Source: Acidobacteriota bacterium
GTDB lineage: Bacteria > Acidobacteriota > Polarisedimenticolia > J045
Assembly: GCA_030949985.1 (NCBI GenBank)
Contig: JAUZRX010000019.1
Location: 1-42,687 of the forward strand
DNA: 42,687 bases
Direction of reading: 5' to 3'
Shown: piece by piece, positions 31,118-40,448 of the stretch
Layout: the number at the start of each line of letters is the position of its first letter
How positions within the stretch are numbered: position 1 is the first letter of the stretch
Translations under genes and position numbers: made by a program
Notes under the pieces: generated by a model
The model's database searches: none
Told to the model about the DNA's origin: nothing
Seen by the model: the letters and a program-made list of their open reading frames with translations, nothing else

Positions 31118-31468
31118 TCAGGGGGTCCGTTTTTCGTCGTTCACACAGCGCAACCGCGTGCCGAGTTGCACCGACAGGCGGATCTCTTCGGCGGGGAGAT
31201 TCGGCGGAAAGAGCACACCGCCGACCTGGGCGTGGTGCAGGGAGGCCCCGTCGAGCCGCGCCTCGGAGAGATCGACGCCGCGCAGGTCGGCGCCGCGGAG
31301 GTAGGCGCCGCGGAGGTCGGCCCGTTTGAGGTGGGCCTGGCGCAGATCCACGCTGCGCAGGTTGGCCTTGACCAGGTCGGGGACCTGGCTCTTGGCCATC
31401 ACGTTGAACTCGTCGATCCGTTCTTCGCGAAGCAGGGCGCAATGAGGCTTGGTGGCGGAAAGGGCCAT
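31118..31468 (-). CDS. Short pentapeptide-repeat protein
   Basis: This protein of about 116 residues has a helical start ([19 protein letters not shown]) and a run of pentapeptide repeats of A(D/N)LxX type ([20 protein letters not shown] to LDGASLHH, roughly eight units). These should form a short right-handed beta helix. The C-terminal tail is non-repetitive and includes one Cys. GGAGGAAG before ATG 31468 fixes the start. Pentapeptide proteins have varied scaffold roles; nothing here ties it to gyrase protection. It lies downstream of the glycosyltransferase gene on the same strand, 78 bases apart. Confidence 0.8.
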   Translation of the reverse strand: MALSATKPHCALLREERIDEFNVMAKSQVPDLVKANLRSVDLRQAHLKRADLRGAYLRGADLRGVDLSEARLDGASLHHAQVGGVLFPPNLPAEEIRLSVQLGTRLRCVNDEKRTP

Positions 31469-31546
31469 GAGACTTCCTCCACGGCGACTGATCGGCCCGA
31501 TCCGGGCCCGACTTGAGCGCGCCGATCCCACCGGGTCCCGGGCGGG

Positions 31547-33010
31547 TCAAGGTCCGGGGCAGGTGATCGTGTGGGCCGACCAGCGGCCGAAGGCGCCCCG
31601 ATTCTCCGCCCGGCAGCCGAGTTGCACCGCCGCCTCGGCCACCAGGCGACGGTGAACCGGTGAGGCGATCCACGCCCGCGCCAGGGGGGAGCGCTGCTCG
31701 AGGCTTCGCATCCACTGGGCCAGGGCGCGGGGATCCTTCTCGTGATCCGGCCCCCTGCGGACCTGCAGATCGAGGTAGAAGGACAGGCCCCAGGCTGGAG
31801 GACCGTCGAGGAAGACCAGCTCCTCCACCCCGGCCGGTACGGTGCGCTCGATCCACCGGGCCATCAGGCGGTCGTCCCGGTCGCCGCCATGGTTCGCGGA
31901 GAATACGAACAGCGAAGCGATGGCCACGGTCCAGGCCGCCAGCGCCCCCTGGGCGAGGCCGGAAGGAAAGCCTTTGCCCAGTCCACGTTCGATCCACAGT
32001 GCCGCCGGCACCAGCAGGGGGAGCACGTAGAGGTGCAGGCGGGAGCGGCTGAGGGAAAAGACCAGCAAGGGCAGCAGAAACCAGGCGAGCAGCAGCAGGT
32101 CGGTGTCGGTCCGGCGGGCCCAGGGTCCGAGGCCTTGTCGAGCCAGGCTGCGGGCCTGTCTCCAGCCCCGACGCAGCAGGATCCAGGTCCAGGGCAGAGT
32201 GCCGGCGAGCAGGGCCGGCAGATAGACCTTGAGGGGCCCGTACCACTGGGGATTGCGATCGTGCCCCGCGCTGAGCAGGCGGGCGGCCACCTCGTCCCAG
32301 AGGAAGTAACCCAGCAGGGCCGGCTGGCCGATCACCACCACCGCGAACCAGGACAGGGCGGTGGTGAGGAAGACCACCAGGCCGAGGGGATCGATCAGCC
32401 AGTTCCATCCCCGGCGCCCGAGGCCCGCCCAGGCGGCCAGGCCCAGCAGGGGGAGCAGGGCCGGGGGCCCCTTGGTCAGGAAGGCCAGCCCGAAGGCCGC
32501 CCATCCCAGCACGCTCCACAGTCGCCTGGCGTCCGGCGCGCCCGCCGTGGCCGCGCCGATCAGTCCAGCCATCCCGGCGGTTTCGAAAAAAGTGAGCAGG
32601 GAATCGGTGGTGACGATGTTGCGGGCCAGGAAGGGTAGCAGGCAGGTCCCGTAGACCAGGGCCGCCCGCCAGCCTCCTCCGCCCAGCCGCCTGGCGATCA
32701 GGGCCACCAGGGCCAGGGTCAGCAGGAAGGCCAGGTTGGCGGGCAGGCGGACGGCCCACTCGTGGCGTCCGAACAGCCCGACGGCCGACGCGATGGCCCA
32801 GTAGGTCATCGGCGGCTTGGTGTAGTGGGGCTGTTCCGGGTGCAGGGCGGGGTGCAGCCAGTCACCCGAGCGCAGCATCTCGAGGGCCACCTGCACATAG
32901 CGGCCTTCGTCCGGCTCCCACAGGGCACGCCGGCCCTGCAAGGCCACGCTGGAGGCGATCAGGGCGAAGACGAGAAGGACCCCCGCGGGTAGGCGCTGCG
33001 TGCTGGACAT
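31547..33010 (-). CDS. ArnT-like GT39/GT83-type membrane glycosyltransferase
   Basis: This 487-residue protein has about ten to twelve membrane segments. It has the family motif WEPDEGRY (D34, E35) in the first periplasmic loop, then HYTKPPMTYW, and SLSRSRLHLYVLPLL later. These features match undecaprenyl-phosphate-sugar dependent transferases such as ArnT and protein mannosyltransferases, which use a polyprenyl-linked sugar donor on the periplasmic face. The acceptor (lipid A, protein or other glycan) cannot be read. It follows asnB by 112 bases, with a possible own promoter in the gap. Confidence 0.88.
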   Translation of the reverse strand: MSSTQRLPAGVLLVFALIASSVALQGRRALWEPDEGRYVQVALEMLRSGDWLHPALHPEQPHYTKPPMTYWAIASAVGLFGRHEWAVRLPANLAFLLTLALVALIARRLGGGGWRAALVYGTCLLPFLARNIVTTDSLLTFFETAGMAGLIGAATAGAPDARRLWSVLGWAAFGLAFLTKGPPALLPLLGLAAWAGLGRRGWNWLIDPLGLVVFLTTALSWFAVVVIGQPALLGYFLWDEVAARLLSAGHDRNPQWYGPLKVYLPALLAGTLPWTWILLRRGWRQARSLARQGLGPWARRTDTDLLLLAWFLLPLLVFSLSRSRLHLYVLPLLVPAALWIERGLGKGFPSGLAQGALAAWTVAIASLFVFSANHGGDRDDRLMARWIERTVPAGVEELVFLDGPPAWGLSFYLDLQVRRGPDHEKDPRALAQWMRSLEQRSPLARAWIASPVHRRLVAEAAVQLGCRAENRGAFGRWSAHTITCPGP

Positions 33011-33044
33011 GCCGTCGTGGTCCTCCCTCGCCGACCGGCGTCGC

Positions 33045-33072
33045 AGTATAGCGCCGGCTGCCGGCCCGGATC
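33045..33072 (-). promoter_or_regulatory. Possible promoter of the glycosyltransferase gene
   Basis: On the minus strand TATACT (33050-33045) is a good -10, but the -35 position (TGATCC, 17 bases upstream) is poor. Confidence 0.3.
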
Positions 33073-33122
33073 ACGCGGAGCCACCGGGGTGGATACGCTG
33101 ACGGGTCGACCGGGCCGAGTCC

Positions 33123-35012
33123 TCAGCTTCGCGGCAAGGCCCGCTCCCAGCAGCACAGGGCCAGCAGGGCCCAGAGCGTCCCCTCCCGGGGGCCGTGAAA
33201 GAACTCCGGATCTTTGTGGGCGAAATCGCCGAGGCCGGGAAGAGCCTCGGCGAGGGGGGGCGAGGCCTCCAGCAGTTCGAGCAACCGCCGGCGTTCTTTC
33301 GGTCGCGAGAGGGCGCCCCGCAGGTTGCCGTAGTTGAAAGTGCGCTTCTTGCGTGTGGTGATGGCGGGGTCGAGGCGCCCGGCGGACCAGCGGCGCAGCA
33401 GCAGCTTGGTGTTGGCGTGGCCGGGCCAGCGGCTGATCAGCAGGTCCCGGGGGGCGGTCAGGGCGAATGCCACCAGGTCCCGGTCCAGGTAGGGCAGGCG
33501 CAGTTCGGCGGACGAGTCCATCGATACCGAGTCGGCGAAGGAAAGGATATTGGAGGCGAGGAAGGTCTCGAGCAGGACCGTGCGCATGCGCTGGAGGTCG
33601 GGCCCCTCGGCGGCGAGGCCCTCGTAGAGCCTGTCGATGGTGCCCAGGTAGGGTTCGCGGGGCTCACCGCCGACCAGCCCGCGCAGATCGTCCAGGGGCA
33701 AGGGGCGGTGGATCAGGTAGCGGCCGGCCTGGGGCACCTGGGCGGGACTCGCCGCCAGCAGGCGTCGTTTTCTCTCTTCCAGTGACTCGGGGCCGTAGGT
33801 GTAGCGATCGATCACCCCGTCGATCACCGGCAGGGGCCAGCGGCCGAGGCGGCGCAGGGCCGCGAGGCGGAAACGCTCCTGGCTCAGGCGATAGCCCGCC
33901 AGCACCTCGTCTCCCCCGTGGCCGCAGAGAAAGACCACCGCCCGCTCGCGGGCGTGGTGGATCATCAGCCAGGTGGGCAGGCTGGCTCCGTCGCCCACGG
34001 GCTCGGCGAGCGAGGCGAAGACCCGGGGCAGGACCTGGAGGATCTCCTCGGGTCGGGCCTCGATCAGCTCGGCCTGGCGCCGGGCTTGCTCGCGAAAGGC
34101 GCGGCCCTCGTCCGTCGGGTTGTCGGTGGCGGGAAAGAAGGTCAGGGCGCGGACCCCCGAACCCAGTTCGTTCAGGCGGTGATGGAGGGCCTGGGAGTCG
34201 ATGCCGTCGCTGAGCAGCAGCGCCACGGGGCGATCGCTGACCAGGCAGCGCCGGCAGGCCTGGGCCAGCAGGGCGTCGAATTGTTCGACGGCTTCCCGCA
34301 CGTCGCGTTTCGACGGGCGGGACAGGCTCATCCGTCGCGCCGGATGCCACCAGCGGCGGGATTCCACGCGGTTGTCCTCGAGGACGAGCAGGTGCCCCGG
34401 CGGCAGTTTCTGCACATCCCGCAGGATGGTGCGGGGCGCGACCACGTAGCGCAGGGTGAGGTACTCCTCGAGGGCGCCGCGGTCGATGTCCCGGGGTACC
34501 CCCGGGGCGAGCAGGAGCGCTCCCAGGGTCGAGGCGAAGGCGACACGGCCGGCGTCGGCGTGGAAGAAGAGAGGCTTTTCGCCCAGGCGGTCGCGCACCA
34601 GCCAGGTGCGCCGGGCCCGGCGGTCGTGGAGGGCAAAGGCGAAGGGGCCGACCAGGCGGTCGAGGGCGGCTTCGCCCCAGCGTTCCCAGGCCGCCAGCAG
34701 GATCTCCGTGTCCGAGGTCGAACGCAGCTCCCGGGGATCGAGTCCCAACTCTCCCAGCAGCTCCCGGTGGTTATAGATCTCACCGTTGAAGCTCACCACC
34801 AGCCGTCCGCCGGGAGAGACCATCGGCTGGCGGCCGGAGGGGGAGAGATCGATGATGGCCAGCCTTCGGTGCCCGAGGGTGACCTGGTCCTCGCCGATCA
34901 GGCCCTGGTCGTCCGGACCCCGGTGGACCATGCCGGCCAGCATCCGCTCGACGGTCTGCGGGTCGTCCCGCTCAGCGCCATCCCGTCGCCAGATACCCGC
35001 CACACCGCACAT
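33123..35012 (-). CDS. asnB: Glutamine-hydrolysing asparagine synthetase
   Basis: This 629-residue two-domain enzyme makes Asn from Asp, ATP and Gln. It starts MCGVAGIWRR, with C2 as the glutaminase nucleophile after Met removal, and continues with RGPDDQG, LGHRRLAIIDLSPSGRQPM and FNGEIYNH. The synthetase domain has the PP-loop as SDGIDS (268-273), where the usual second residue is Gly. I start at ATG 35012, not the in-frame GTG three codons earlier, because Cys must be residue 2. In this size class AsnB often sits beside surface-polysaccharide genes, and here the next gene downstream is a glycosyltransferase; whether the product is free Asn or an amidated cell-envelope precursor is open. Confidence 0.92.
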   Translation of the reverse strand: MCGVAGIWRRDGAERDDPQTVERMLAGMVHRGPDDQGLIGEDQVTLGHRRLAIIDLSPSGRQPMVSPGGRLVVSFNGEIYNHRELLGELGLDPRELRSTSDTEILLAAWERWGEAALDRLVGPFAFALHDRRARRTWLVRDRLGEKPLFFHADAGRVAFASTLGALLLAPGVPRDIDRGALEEYLTLRYVVAPRTILRDVQKLPPGHLLVLEDNRVESRRWWHPARRMSLSRPSKRDVREAVEQFDALLAQACRRCLVSDRPVALLLSDGIDSQALHHRLNELGSGVRALTFFPATDNPTDEGRAFREQARRQAELIEARPEEILQVLPRVFASLAEPVGDGASLPTWLMIHHARERAVVFLCGHGGDEVLAGYRLSQERFRLAALRRLGRWPLPVIDGVIDRYTYGPESLEERKRRLLAASPAQVPQAGRYLIHRPLPLDDLRGLVGGEPREPYLGTIDRLYEGLAAEGPDLQRMRTVLLETFLASNILSFADSVSMDSSAELRLPYLDRDLVAFALTAPRDLLISRWPGHANTKLLLRRWSAGRLDPAITTRKKRTFNYGNLRGALSRPKERRRLLELLEASPPLAEALPGLGDFAHKDPEFFHGPREGTLWALLALCCWERALPRS

Positions 35013-35158
35013 CGGCTCCACCTTTCTCTGCTAGGTCGGTACGATCGGTCATGATCGCAGATCCCCGGCAGCGGGGGCAGCGCTTTTCCCGGCCTCCTGC
35101 AGCCGAGGGATTTCGCGGTACCTTTCCAGGCCTGCCGGAAGCACGGGAGAGGGCCTTG

Positions 35159-35362
35159 ATGACGATGCGCGCCTGGCTGGACGAACTCAAGCGGTGGATT
35201 CTGCGGATCTGGGCCGGGGCGGCGGCCTGTTTTCTGCCGTTGCTCCTGGTCGGCTGGGCCAGCGGCCGCAACTGGCTGCTGGGTGCGGCCTTCGCCATGC
35301 TGCTGGCCTACACCCTTCCTTTCACCCTCCTGCTGACCTCCCGCCTGTTGCGCAGCCGCTGA
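35159..35362 (+). CDS. Small two-helix membrane protein
   Basis: This 67-residue protein begins MTMRAWLDELKRWILRIW (amphipathic) and has two hydrophobic segments separated by GWASGRN: about 18-32 (AGAAACFLPLLLVGW) and 37-60 (LLGAAFAMLLAYTLPFTLLL). It ends with SRLLRSR. A GGGAGAGGG stretch precedes the ATG. No family is recognised. It is upstream of the metallopeptidase on the same strand, 60 bases apart. Confidence 0.6.
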   Translation: MTMRAWLDELKRWILRIWAGAAACFLPLLLVGWASGRNWLLGAAFAMLLAYTLPFTLLLTSRLLRSR

Positions 35363-35422
35363 TCGACCCGGTCCCGGTGTGCCCGCCGGCGGCCCCGGGC
35401 CATTCCTGCCGGAGGTGTTCCC

Positions 35423-37225
35423 ATGGGTTTGCCTCGCTCCGCGGCCGCCCTGGCCCTGGTCCTGTTCTCCGTTGCGGCGGCCGAGCCGATCCGGGCGCCC
35501 CTGCCGCCCCAGGCGCCATGGCACGGGGCCAGCGAAGCCCTGATCGTGGCGGCGGACGACCCGTGGATCACTCCCGCCGAGGCCAGCGGCTTCGAGCGCA
35601 GCGCCTCTCTCGAAGCGATGGGAGCCTGGCTCGAGCGCCTGGCCCGCTTCAGCGGGAAGGTGAGGTTGCTCAGCCTGGGCGACAGCCCCGAAGGCAGGAG
35701 CCTCACGCTGGTACTGGCCAGCGCCCGGGGAGCGGCGGATCTCCGGACCCTCGCCGCCGGGGGCAAGCCGACCCTCTTCGTCCAGGCCGGGATCCACGCC
35801 GGAGAGATCGACGGCAAGGACGCGGGCCTGATGCTGCTGCGCGACCTGGTGGTGGGCGACGAGCAGGCTCTTCTCGAGCAGTGCAACCTGCTCTTCCTGC
35901 CCGTGTTCAACATCGACGGCCACGAGCGCCGTTCCGCCTGGTCCCGCATCAACCAGCGGGGACCGGAGCTGATGGGTTGGCGCACCACCGCCCGCAACCT
36001 GAACCTCAACCGGGACTACGCCAAGGCGGACAGTCCGGAGATGCACGCCCTGCTGGGGCTTCTCGCGCGCTTTCCCGTGGACCTCTACATCGACGTCCAC
36101 GTCACCGACGGCGCCGACTACCAGTACGACATCACCTTCGGCTGGAATGGGGCCCACGCCTATTCCCCGGCCATCGCCGGTTGGCTCGACCACCGGTTGG
36201 CGCCGGCCTGGAATCGGGCTCTCGAACGGGCCGGGCACGTTCCCGGACCGCTGATCTTCCTCGTCGACCGTCTCGATCCCACCCAGGGCATCCGGGGCTG
36301 GACCGCTTCGCCACGCTATTCCCACGGCTACGGGGACCTGCGCCATCTGCCCACGGTGCTGGTGGAGAACCACTCTCTGAAGGACTTCCGCCGGCGGGTG
36401 CTGGGCACCCGGGTCCTGCTGGCCGAGGCGATGCGCGTACTCGGAGCGGAGGGCGCGGCGTTGCGTCGGGCGGTGGCCGCCGATCGCGACCGTCGTCCCG
36501 CCGTGCTGCCCCTGACCTGGGAGGAGCCGGCCTCGCCGCCGGAACGCATCACCTTTCTCGGCGTCGAGCCCCGGGTCGAAGTGTCGCCGATCAGCGGCGA
36601 CAGGGTGGTGCGCTGGACCGGTGAGCCCTGGCGTGGCGAAGTCCCCGTGCGTGCGGCCACCGAACCGGCCATCGTCGTCCGGCGGCCGGCGGCCTACTGG
36701 GTCAGCGCCGCCTGGAGCGATGTGATCGAGCGCCTGGCGCTCCATGGCGTTCGCTTCGAGCGCCTGGCCGAGCCCCGGAGAGTGCAGGTGGAGATGTTGC
36801 GCTTCGGTGAGCCGGACTTTGCGGGCCGGCCCTTCGAGGGTCGCCTGAGAGTCGGCGCGCCCTACACCGTCGAGCGTCGGCGTTGGACCTTTCCCGCCGG
36901 CTCGGTGCGCGTGCCCACCGACCAGCCCCTGGGAGACCTGGCTATCAGTCTGCTCGAGCCGGAGGGGCCCGACTCCTTTTTCCAGTGGGGTTTTTTCCCG
37001 GAAATCTTCCAGCGCACCGAGTACGCCGAGGCCTACGCCCTCGAGCCCCTGGCCCGGCGCATGCTCGAGCGGGATCCCGAAATCCGGCGCCGGTGGGAGC
37101 AGGCGCTGGAGACCGACCCGGCCCTGCGGGGCGATCCTCGCCGGCGCCTGGAGTGGTTCTACCGGCGCTCGCCCTACTACGACCAGCGCCACCGCCTCTA
37201 CCCCGTGGCGCGGGAACTTCCCTGA
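35423..37225 (+). CDS. Exported M14-family zinc carboxypeptidase-like protein
   Basis: This 600-residue protein has a signal peptide (hydrophobic to about residue 20). The M14 site is present: H125 and E128 in GIHAGEIDGKD, the third zinc ligand H226 in IDVHVTDG, and a candidate catalytic Glu, E315, in VLVENHSLKDF. NIDGHER and NLNRDYAKADSPE, about residues 155-205, are typical of the substrate-binding region. The remaining 280 residues form an extra C-terminal part rich in beta segments and aromatic residues, longer than in classical carboxypeptidases. It should cleave C-terminal residues from peptides or peptidoglycan stems outside the cytoplasm. GGAGGTG precedes the ATG. Confidence 0.9.
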   Translation: MGLPRSAAALALVLFSVAAAEPIRAPLPPQAPWHGASEALIVAADDPWITPAEASGFERSASLEAMGAWLERLARFSGKVRLLSLGDSPEGRSLTLVLASARGAADLRTLAAGGKPTLFVQAGIHAGEIDGKDAGLMLLRDLVVGDEQALLEQCNLLFLPVFNIDGHERRSAWSRINQRGPELMGWRTTARNLNLNRDYAKADSPEMHALLGLLARFPVDLYIDVHVTDGADYQYDITFGWNGAHAYSPAIAGWLDHRLAPAWNRALERAGHVPGPLIFLVDRLDPTQGIRGWTASPRYSHGYGDLRHLPTVLVENHSLKDFRRRVLGTRVLLAEAMRVLGAEGAALRRAVAADRDRRPAVLPLTWEEPASPPERITFLGVEPRVEVSPISGDRVVRWTGEPWRGEVPVRAATEPAIVVRRPAAYWVSAAWSDVIERLALHGVRFERLAEPRRVQVEMLRFGEPDFAGRPFEGRLRVGAPYTVERRRWTFPAGSVRVPTDQPLGDLAISLLEPEGPDSFFQWGFFPEIFQRTEYAEAYALEPLARRMLERDPEIRRRWEQALETDPALRGDPRRRLEWFYRRSPYYDQRHRLYPVARELP

Positions 37226-37337
37226 ACGCCACCCGGTCTCCCGTCGGCGGCGTGCGCAATCCGGGCTATCATGCGGCTTTCGTGCCCGGCCCCGCCCCCC
37301 GGCGGGATTTTCTGGCGCGCCCTGTGAGGAGGGAGCG

Positions 37338-37562
37338 ATGGCGTTGCAGCCCTGGTTTGCGCAGTTACTGGTCTGCCCCGAGTCGAAAAAGCCCCTGGTC
37401 TACTTCCGGGAAGAGAACTTTCTCTTCTGCCCCGAGTCGAAGCTCAAGTACCGCATCGAGGACGACATCCCCGTGTTGCTCGTGGACGAAGCCGAGCGGT
37501 TGAGCGACGAGCAGGCCGCCGAGGTGCTCGCGGCGGCCCGCGAGCAGGGTCTGTTGAGTTGA
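37338..37562 (+). CDS. Trm112-family small protein
   Basis: This 74-residue protein has the Trm112/UPF0434 (YcaR-like) layout: LLVCPESKKPL, then FLFCPESKLKYRIEDDIPVLLVDEA. In the zinc-binding members each knuckle is CPxC or CxxC; here both second cysteines are Ser, so zinc binding is doubtful. Bacterial members are small partner proteins, often of unknown target. It begins after GAGGAGGGAG and ends 43 bases before leuS, suggesting cotranscription. Confidence 0.88.
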   Translation: MALQPWFAQLLVCPESKKPLVYFREENFLFCPESKLKYRIEDDIPVLLVDEAERLSDEQAAEVLAAAREQGLLS

Positions 37563-37605
37563 GGGCTGCACCCCAGGCCGGGCTTGGGTTCCGGCGGAGT
37601 CATCG

Positions 37606-40416
37606 ATGAGCACCTACGACTACCGGGCGATCGAGCGGAAATGGCAGCGGATCTGGGAGGAGCGGAAGACCTTCCGCACCGCCGGACCGGGAGAGGAGGG
37701 TTTCGACGCCTCCCGGCCCAAGTTCTACGTGCTCGACATGTTCCCCTATCCCTCCGGGGCCGGTCTGCATGTGGGACACCCGCTGGGTTACATCGGCACC
37801 GATATCGTGGCCCGCTACAAGCGGATGAAGGGCTACAACGTCCTTCACCCGATGGGATTCGACGCCTTCGGGCTGCCCGCCGAGCAGTACGCGGTGGAAA
37901 CCGGCGTTCATCCCCGTGTGACCACCGAGAAGAACATTTCGAACATGGTGCGCCAGCTCAAGGGCTTTGGCCTGGGCTACGACTGGGACCGGCGCCTGGC
38001 CACCATCGAACCCTCTTACTACCGCTGGACCCAGTGGATCTTCCTGCAGATCTGGAAGAGCTGGTTCGATCCCCAGGCGAATCGGGCTCGTCCCATCGAG
38101 GAACTACGCGCCCGTCTCGAGGCCGGAGAACTCGAGGTGGACGCCGAGGGGCGGGTCGTGCCCGCCGGCCGGGGCGGGCGCTCGTGGGACGCGATGGACG
38201 AACGAGCCCGGCGGGAGGTGATCGACAGTCATCGCCTGGCCTACCTGGCAGAAGTCCCGGTGAATTGGTGCCCGGAGCTGGGAACGGTGCTGGCCAACGA
38301 GGAGGTGACCGCGGAGGGGCGTTCGGAGCGGGGCAACTACCCCGTCTACAAGCGTCCCCTGCGCCAGTGGCAGCTGCGCATCACCGCCTATGCCGAGCGC
38401 CTGATCGCCGACCTCGACCTGGTGGACTGGCCGGAGCCGGTCAAGCAGATGCAGCGCAACTGGGTCGGGCGCAGCGAGGGAGCCCTGGTGAACTTTCCCC
38501 TCGAGGGGGATGAGCGCCGGCTCCAGATCTTCACCACTCGCCCCGACACACTCTTCGGGGCGACCTACATGGTGCTGGCGCCGGAGCACCCGTGGGTACC
38601 CGAGATCACCACCGCCGCACAGAAGCAGGCGGTGGAGACCTATCGGCGGCAGGCCCAGGCGCGCAGCGATCTCGACCGCCAGGCGGACAGTCGCGAGAAG
38701 ACCGGCGTGTTCACCGGCGCCTGGGCGATACATCCGCTGAGCGGGGAGAAGATCCCGATCTGGATCGCCGACTACGTCCTGATGGGATATGGGACCGGGG
38801 CGATCATGGCGGTGCCGGCCCACGACAGTCGGGACTTCGACTTCGCCCGTCGTTTTGGACTGCCGATCCGGGCGGTGGTGGAGCCGGACGCGGAATGGCT
38901 GGCGGCCCACGCCCCCCGGGGTGCGACCGGCGATCTGCGGGAGCGCTACCTGAACGACCCCGGCGAGTTCGTCGAGGCCTTTACCGGCCAGGGGCGTTCG
39001 ATCGGCTCGACCCACCCCGGGATCGCCACCGACGGCCTGCCCACCGAGGAGGCGAAGGCCAGGATCGTCTCCTGGCTCGAGGAGCATGGGCTCGGCCGGC
39101 GGGAAGTGCAGTACAAGCTGCGGGACTGGCTCTTCTCCCGTCAGCGCTACTGGGGCGAGCCCTTTCCCGTGCTGCACGGGGAGGACGGCGAGATTCGCGC
39201 CGTGGACGAGGCCGACCTGCCGGTGGAACTGCCCGAGATGGAGGATTTCCGGCCTCCCGTCGCCGACGATCCCCGGCAGCCGCCCCAGCCGTCCCTGAGC
39301 CGGGCGCCGGAGGCGTGGAAAAAAGTCGTGATCGACGGTAAGACCTACCAGCGGGAGCTCAACACCATGCCCCAGTGGGCGGGTTCCTGCTGGTACTACC
39401 TGCGCTTCATCGATCCCCGCAACGACAGCCGCCTGGTCGATCCGGAAAAGGAACGCTACTGGATGGGTGAGCGGGGTGTGGATCTCTACGTGGGCGGTGT
39501 GGAGCACGCGGTGCTGCACCTGCTCTATGCCCGCTTCTGGCACAAGGTGCTCTACGACCTGGGTCATGTCTCCACCCCCGAACCCTTCGGCCGCCTGTTC
39601 AACCAGGGCTACATCCTGGCCTGGGCCTACCAGGACGAGCGAGGGGTGTACGTTCCGGCGGCGGAGGTGGAGGAACGGGAGGACGGAACCTACCTCTGGC
39701 AGGGCAAGCCCGTCACCCGGCACTACGGCAAGATGGGCAAGTCCCTGAAGAACGCCGTGGCCCCCGACGCCATCTACGAGGAGTACGGCTGCGACACCTT
39801 GCGGCTCTACGAGATGTACATGGGGCCGCTCGAGACTTCCAAGCCCTGGATCATGCGCGACATCGTCGGCATCAGCCGTTTCCTGCACCGGGTCTGGCGC
39901 AACTTCGTCGGCGACGATGGCGCACTGAAGGTCAGTGATCAGCCGGCGTCGCTGGAACTCCGGCGCCTGCTGCACCGCACCATCCAGCGGGTGAGCCAGG
40001 ACATGGAGAATCTGGGGATCAACACCGCCATCGCGCGCCTGATCGAGCTGAACAACGCCCTGGTGCCCGTCGATGCCCTGCCCCGTGAAGTCGCCGAGCC
40101 CTTCGTGCTGATGCTCGCGCCCATGGCGCCCCACCTAGCCGAGGAACTCTGGGAGCGCCTGGGTCACGAGGACTCCGTTGCCACGGCGCCGTGGCCGGGG
40201 TGGGACGAGCGGTACCTGGTCGAGGAACAGGTGGAGATCGTCGTCCAGGTCACGGGCAAGGTGCGGGGACGGGTCCGGGTCGCCGCCGAAGCCGACGAGG
40301 CGGCGGTGCGGCAGGCTGCGGAGGCCGACGAGCGCATCGCGCGGCATCTGGCGGGCAAGACGGTGCGGAAGGTGATCTACATTCCCGGTAAGCTGATCAA
40401 CATCGTGGCCACCTGA
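37606..40416 (+). CDS. leuS: Leucyl-tRNA synthetase
   Basis: This class I synthetase of 936 residues charges tRNA-Leu. Features in order are FPYPSGAGLHVGHPLGY (HIGH motif, HVGH at 55-58), the inserted CP1 editing domain (about 225-420, with TTRPDTLFGATYMVLAPEH), WYYLRFIDPRN, and the KMSKS loop as KMGKS (709-713). The anticodon-binding and C-terminal domains follow, ending VIYIPGKLINIVAT, as is usual for LeuRS. It is longer than E. coli LeuRS (860), partly from insertions around 150-220 and 540-580. It is followed 32 bases later by an ECF sigma gene. Confidence 0.98.
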   Translation: MSTYDYRAIERKWQRIWEERKTFRTAGPGEEGFDASRPKFYVLDMFPYPSGAGLHVGHPLGYIGTDIVARYKRMKGYNVLHPMGFDAFGLPAEQYAVETGVHPRVTTEKNISNMVRQLKGFGLGYDWDRRLATIEPSYYRWTQWIFLQIWKSWFDPQANRARPIEELRARLEAGELEVDAEGRVVPAGRGGRSWDAMDERARREVIDSHRLAYLAEVPVNWCPELGTVLANEEVTAEGRSERGNYPVYKRPLRQWQLRITAYAERLIADLDLVDWPEPVKQMQRNWVGRSEGALVNFPLEGDERRLQIFTTRPDTLFGATYMVLAPEHPWVPEITTAAQKQAVETYRRQAQARSDLDRQADSREKTGVFTGAWAIHPLSGEKIPIWIADYVLMGYGTGAIMAVPAHDSRDFDFARRFGLPIRAVVEPDAEWLAAHAPRGATGDLRERYLNDPGEFVEAFTGQGRSIGSTHPGIATDGLPTEEAKARIVSWLEEHGLGRREVQYKLRDWLFSRQRYWGEPFPVLHGEDGEIRAVDEADLPVELPEMEDFRPPVADDPRQPPQPSLSRAPEAWKKVVIDGKTYQRELNTMPQWAGSCWYYLRFIDPRNDSRLVDPEKERYWMGERGVDLYVGGVEHAVLHLLYARFWHKVLYDLGHVSTPEPFGRLFNQGYILAWAYQDERGVYVPAAEVEEREDGTYLWQGKPVTRHYGKMGKSLKNAVAPDAIYEEYGCDTLRLYEMYMGPLETSKPWIMRDIVGISRFLHRVWRNFVGDDGALKVSDQPASLELRRLLHRTIQRVSQDMENLGINTAIARLIELNNALVPVDALPREVAEPFVLMLAPMAPHLAEELWERLGHEDSVATAPWPGWDERYLVEEQVEIVVQVTGKVRGRVRVAAEADEAAVRQAAEADERIARHLAGKTVRKVIYIPGKLINIVAT

Positions 40417-40448
40417 GTGCCGGCCGTTGCCGACGGGAGGAGGATGCC

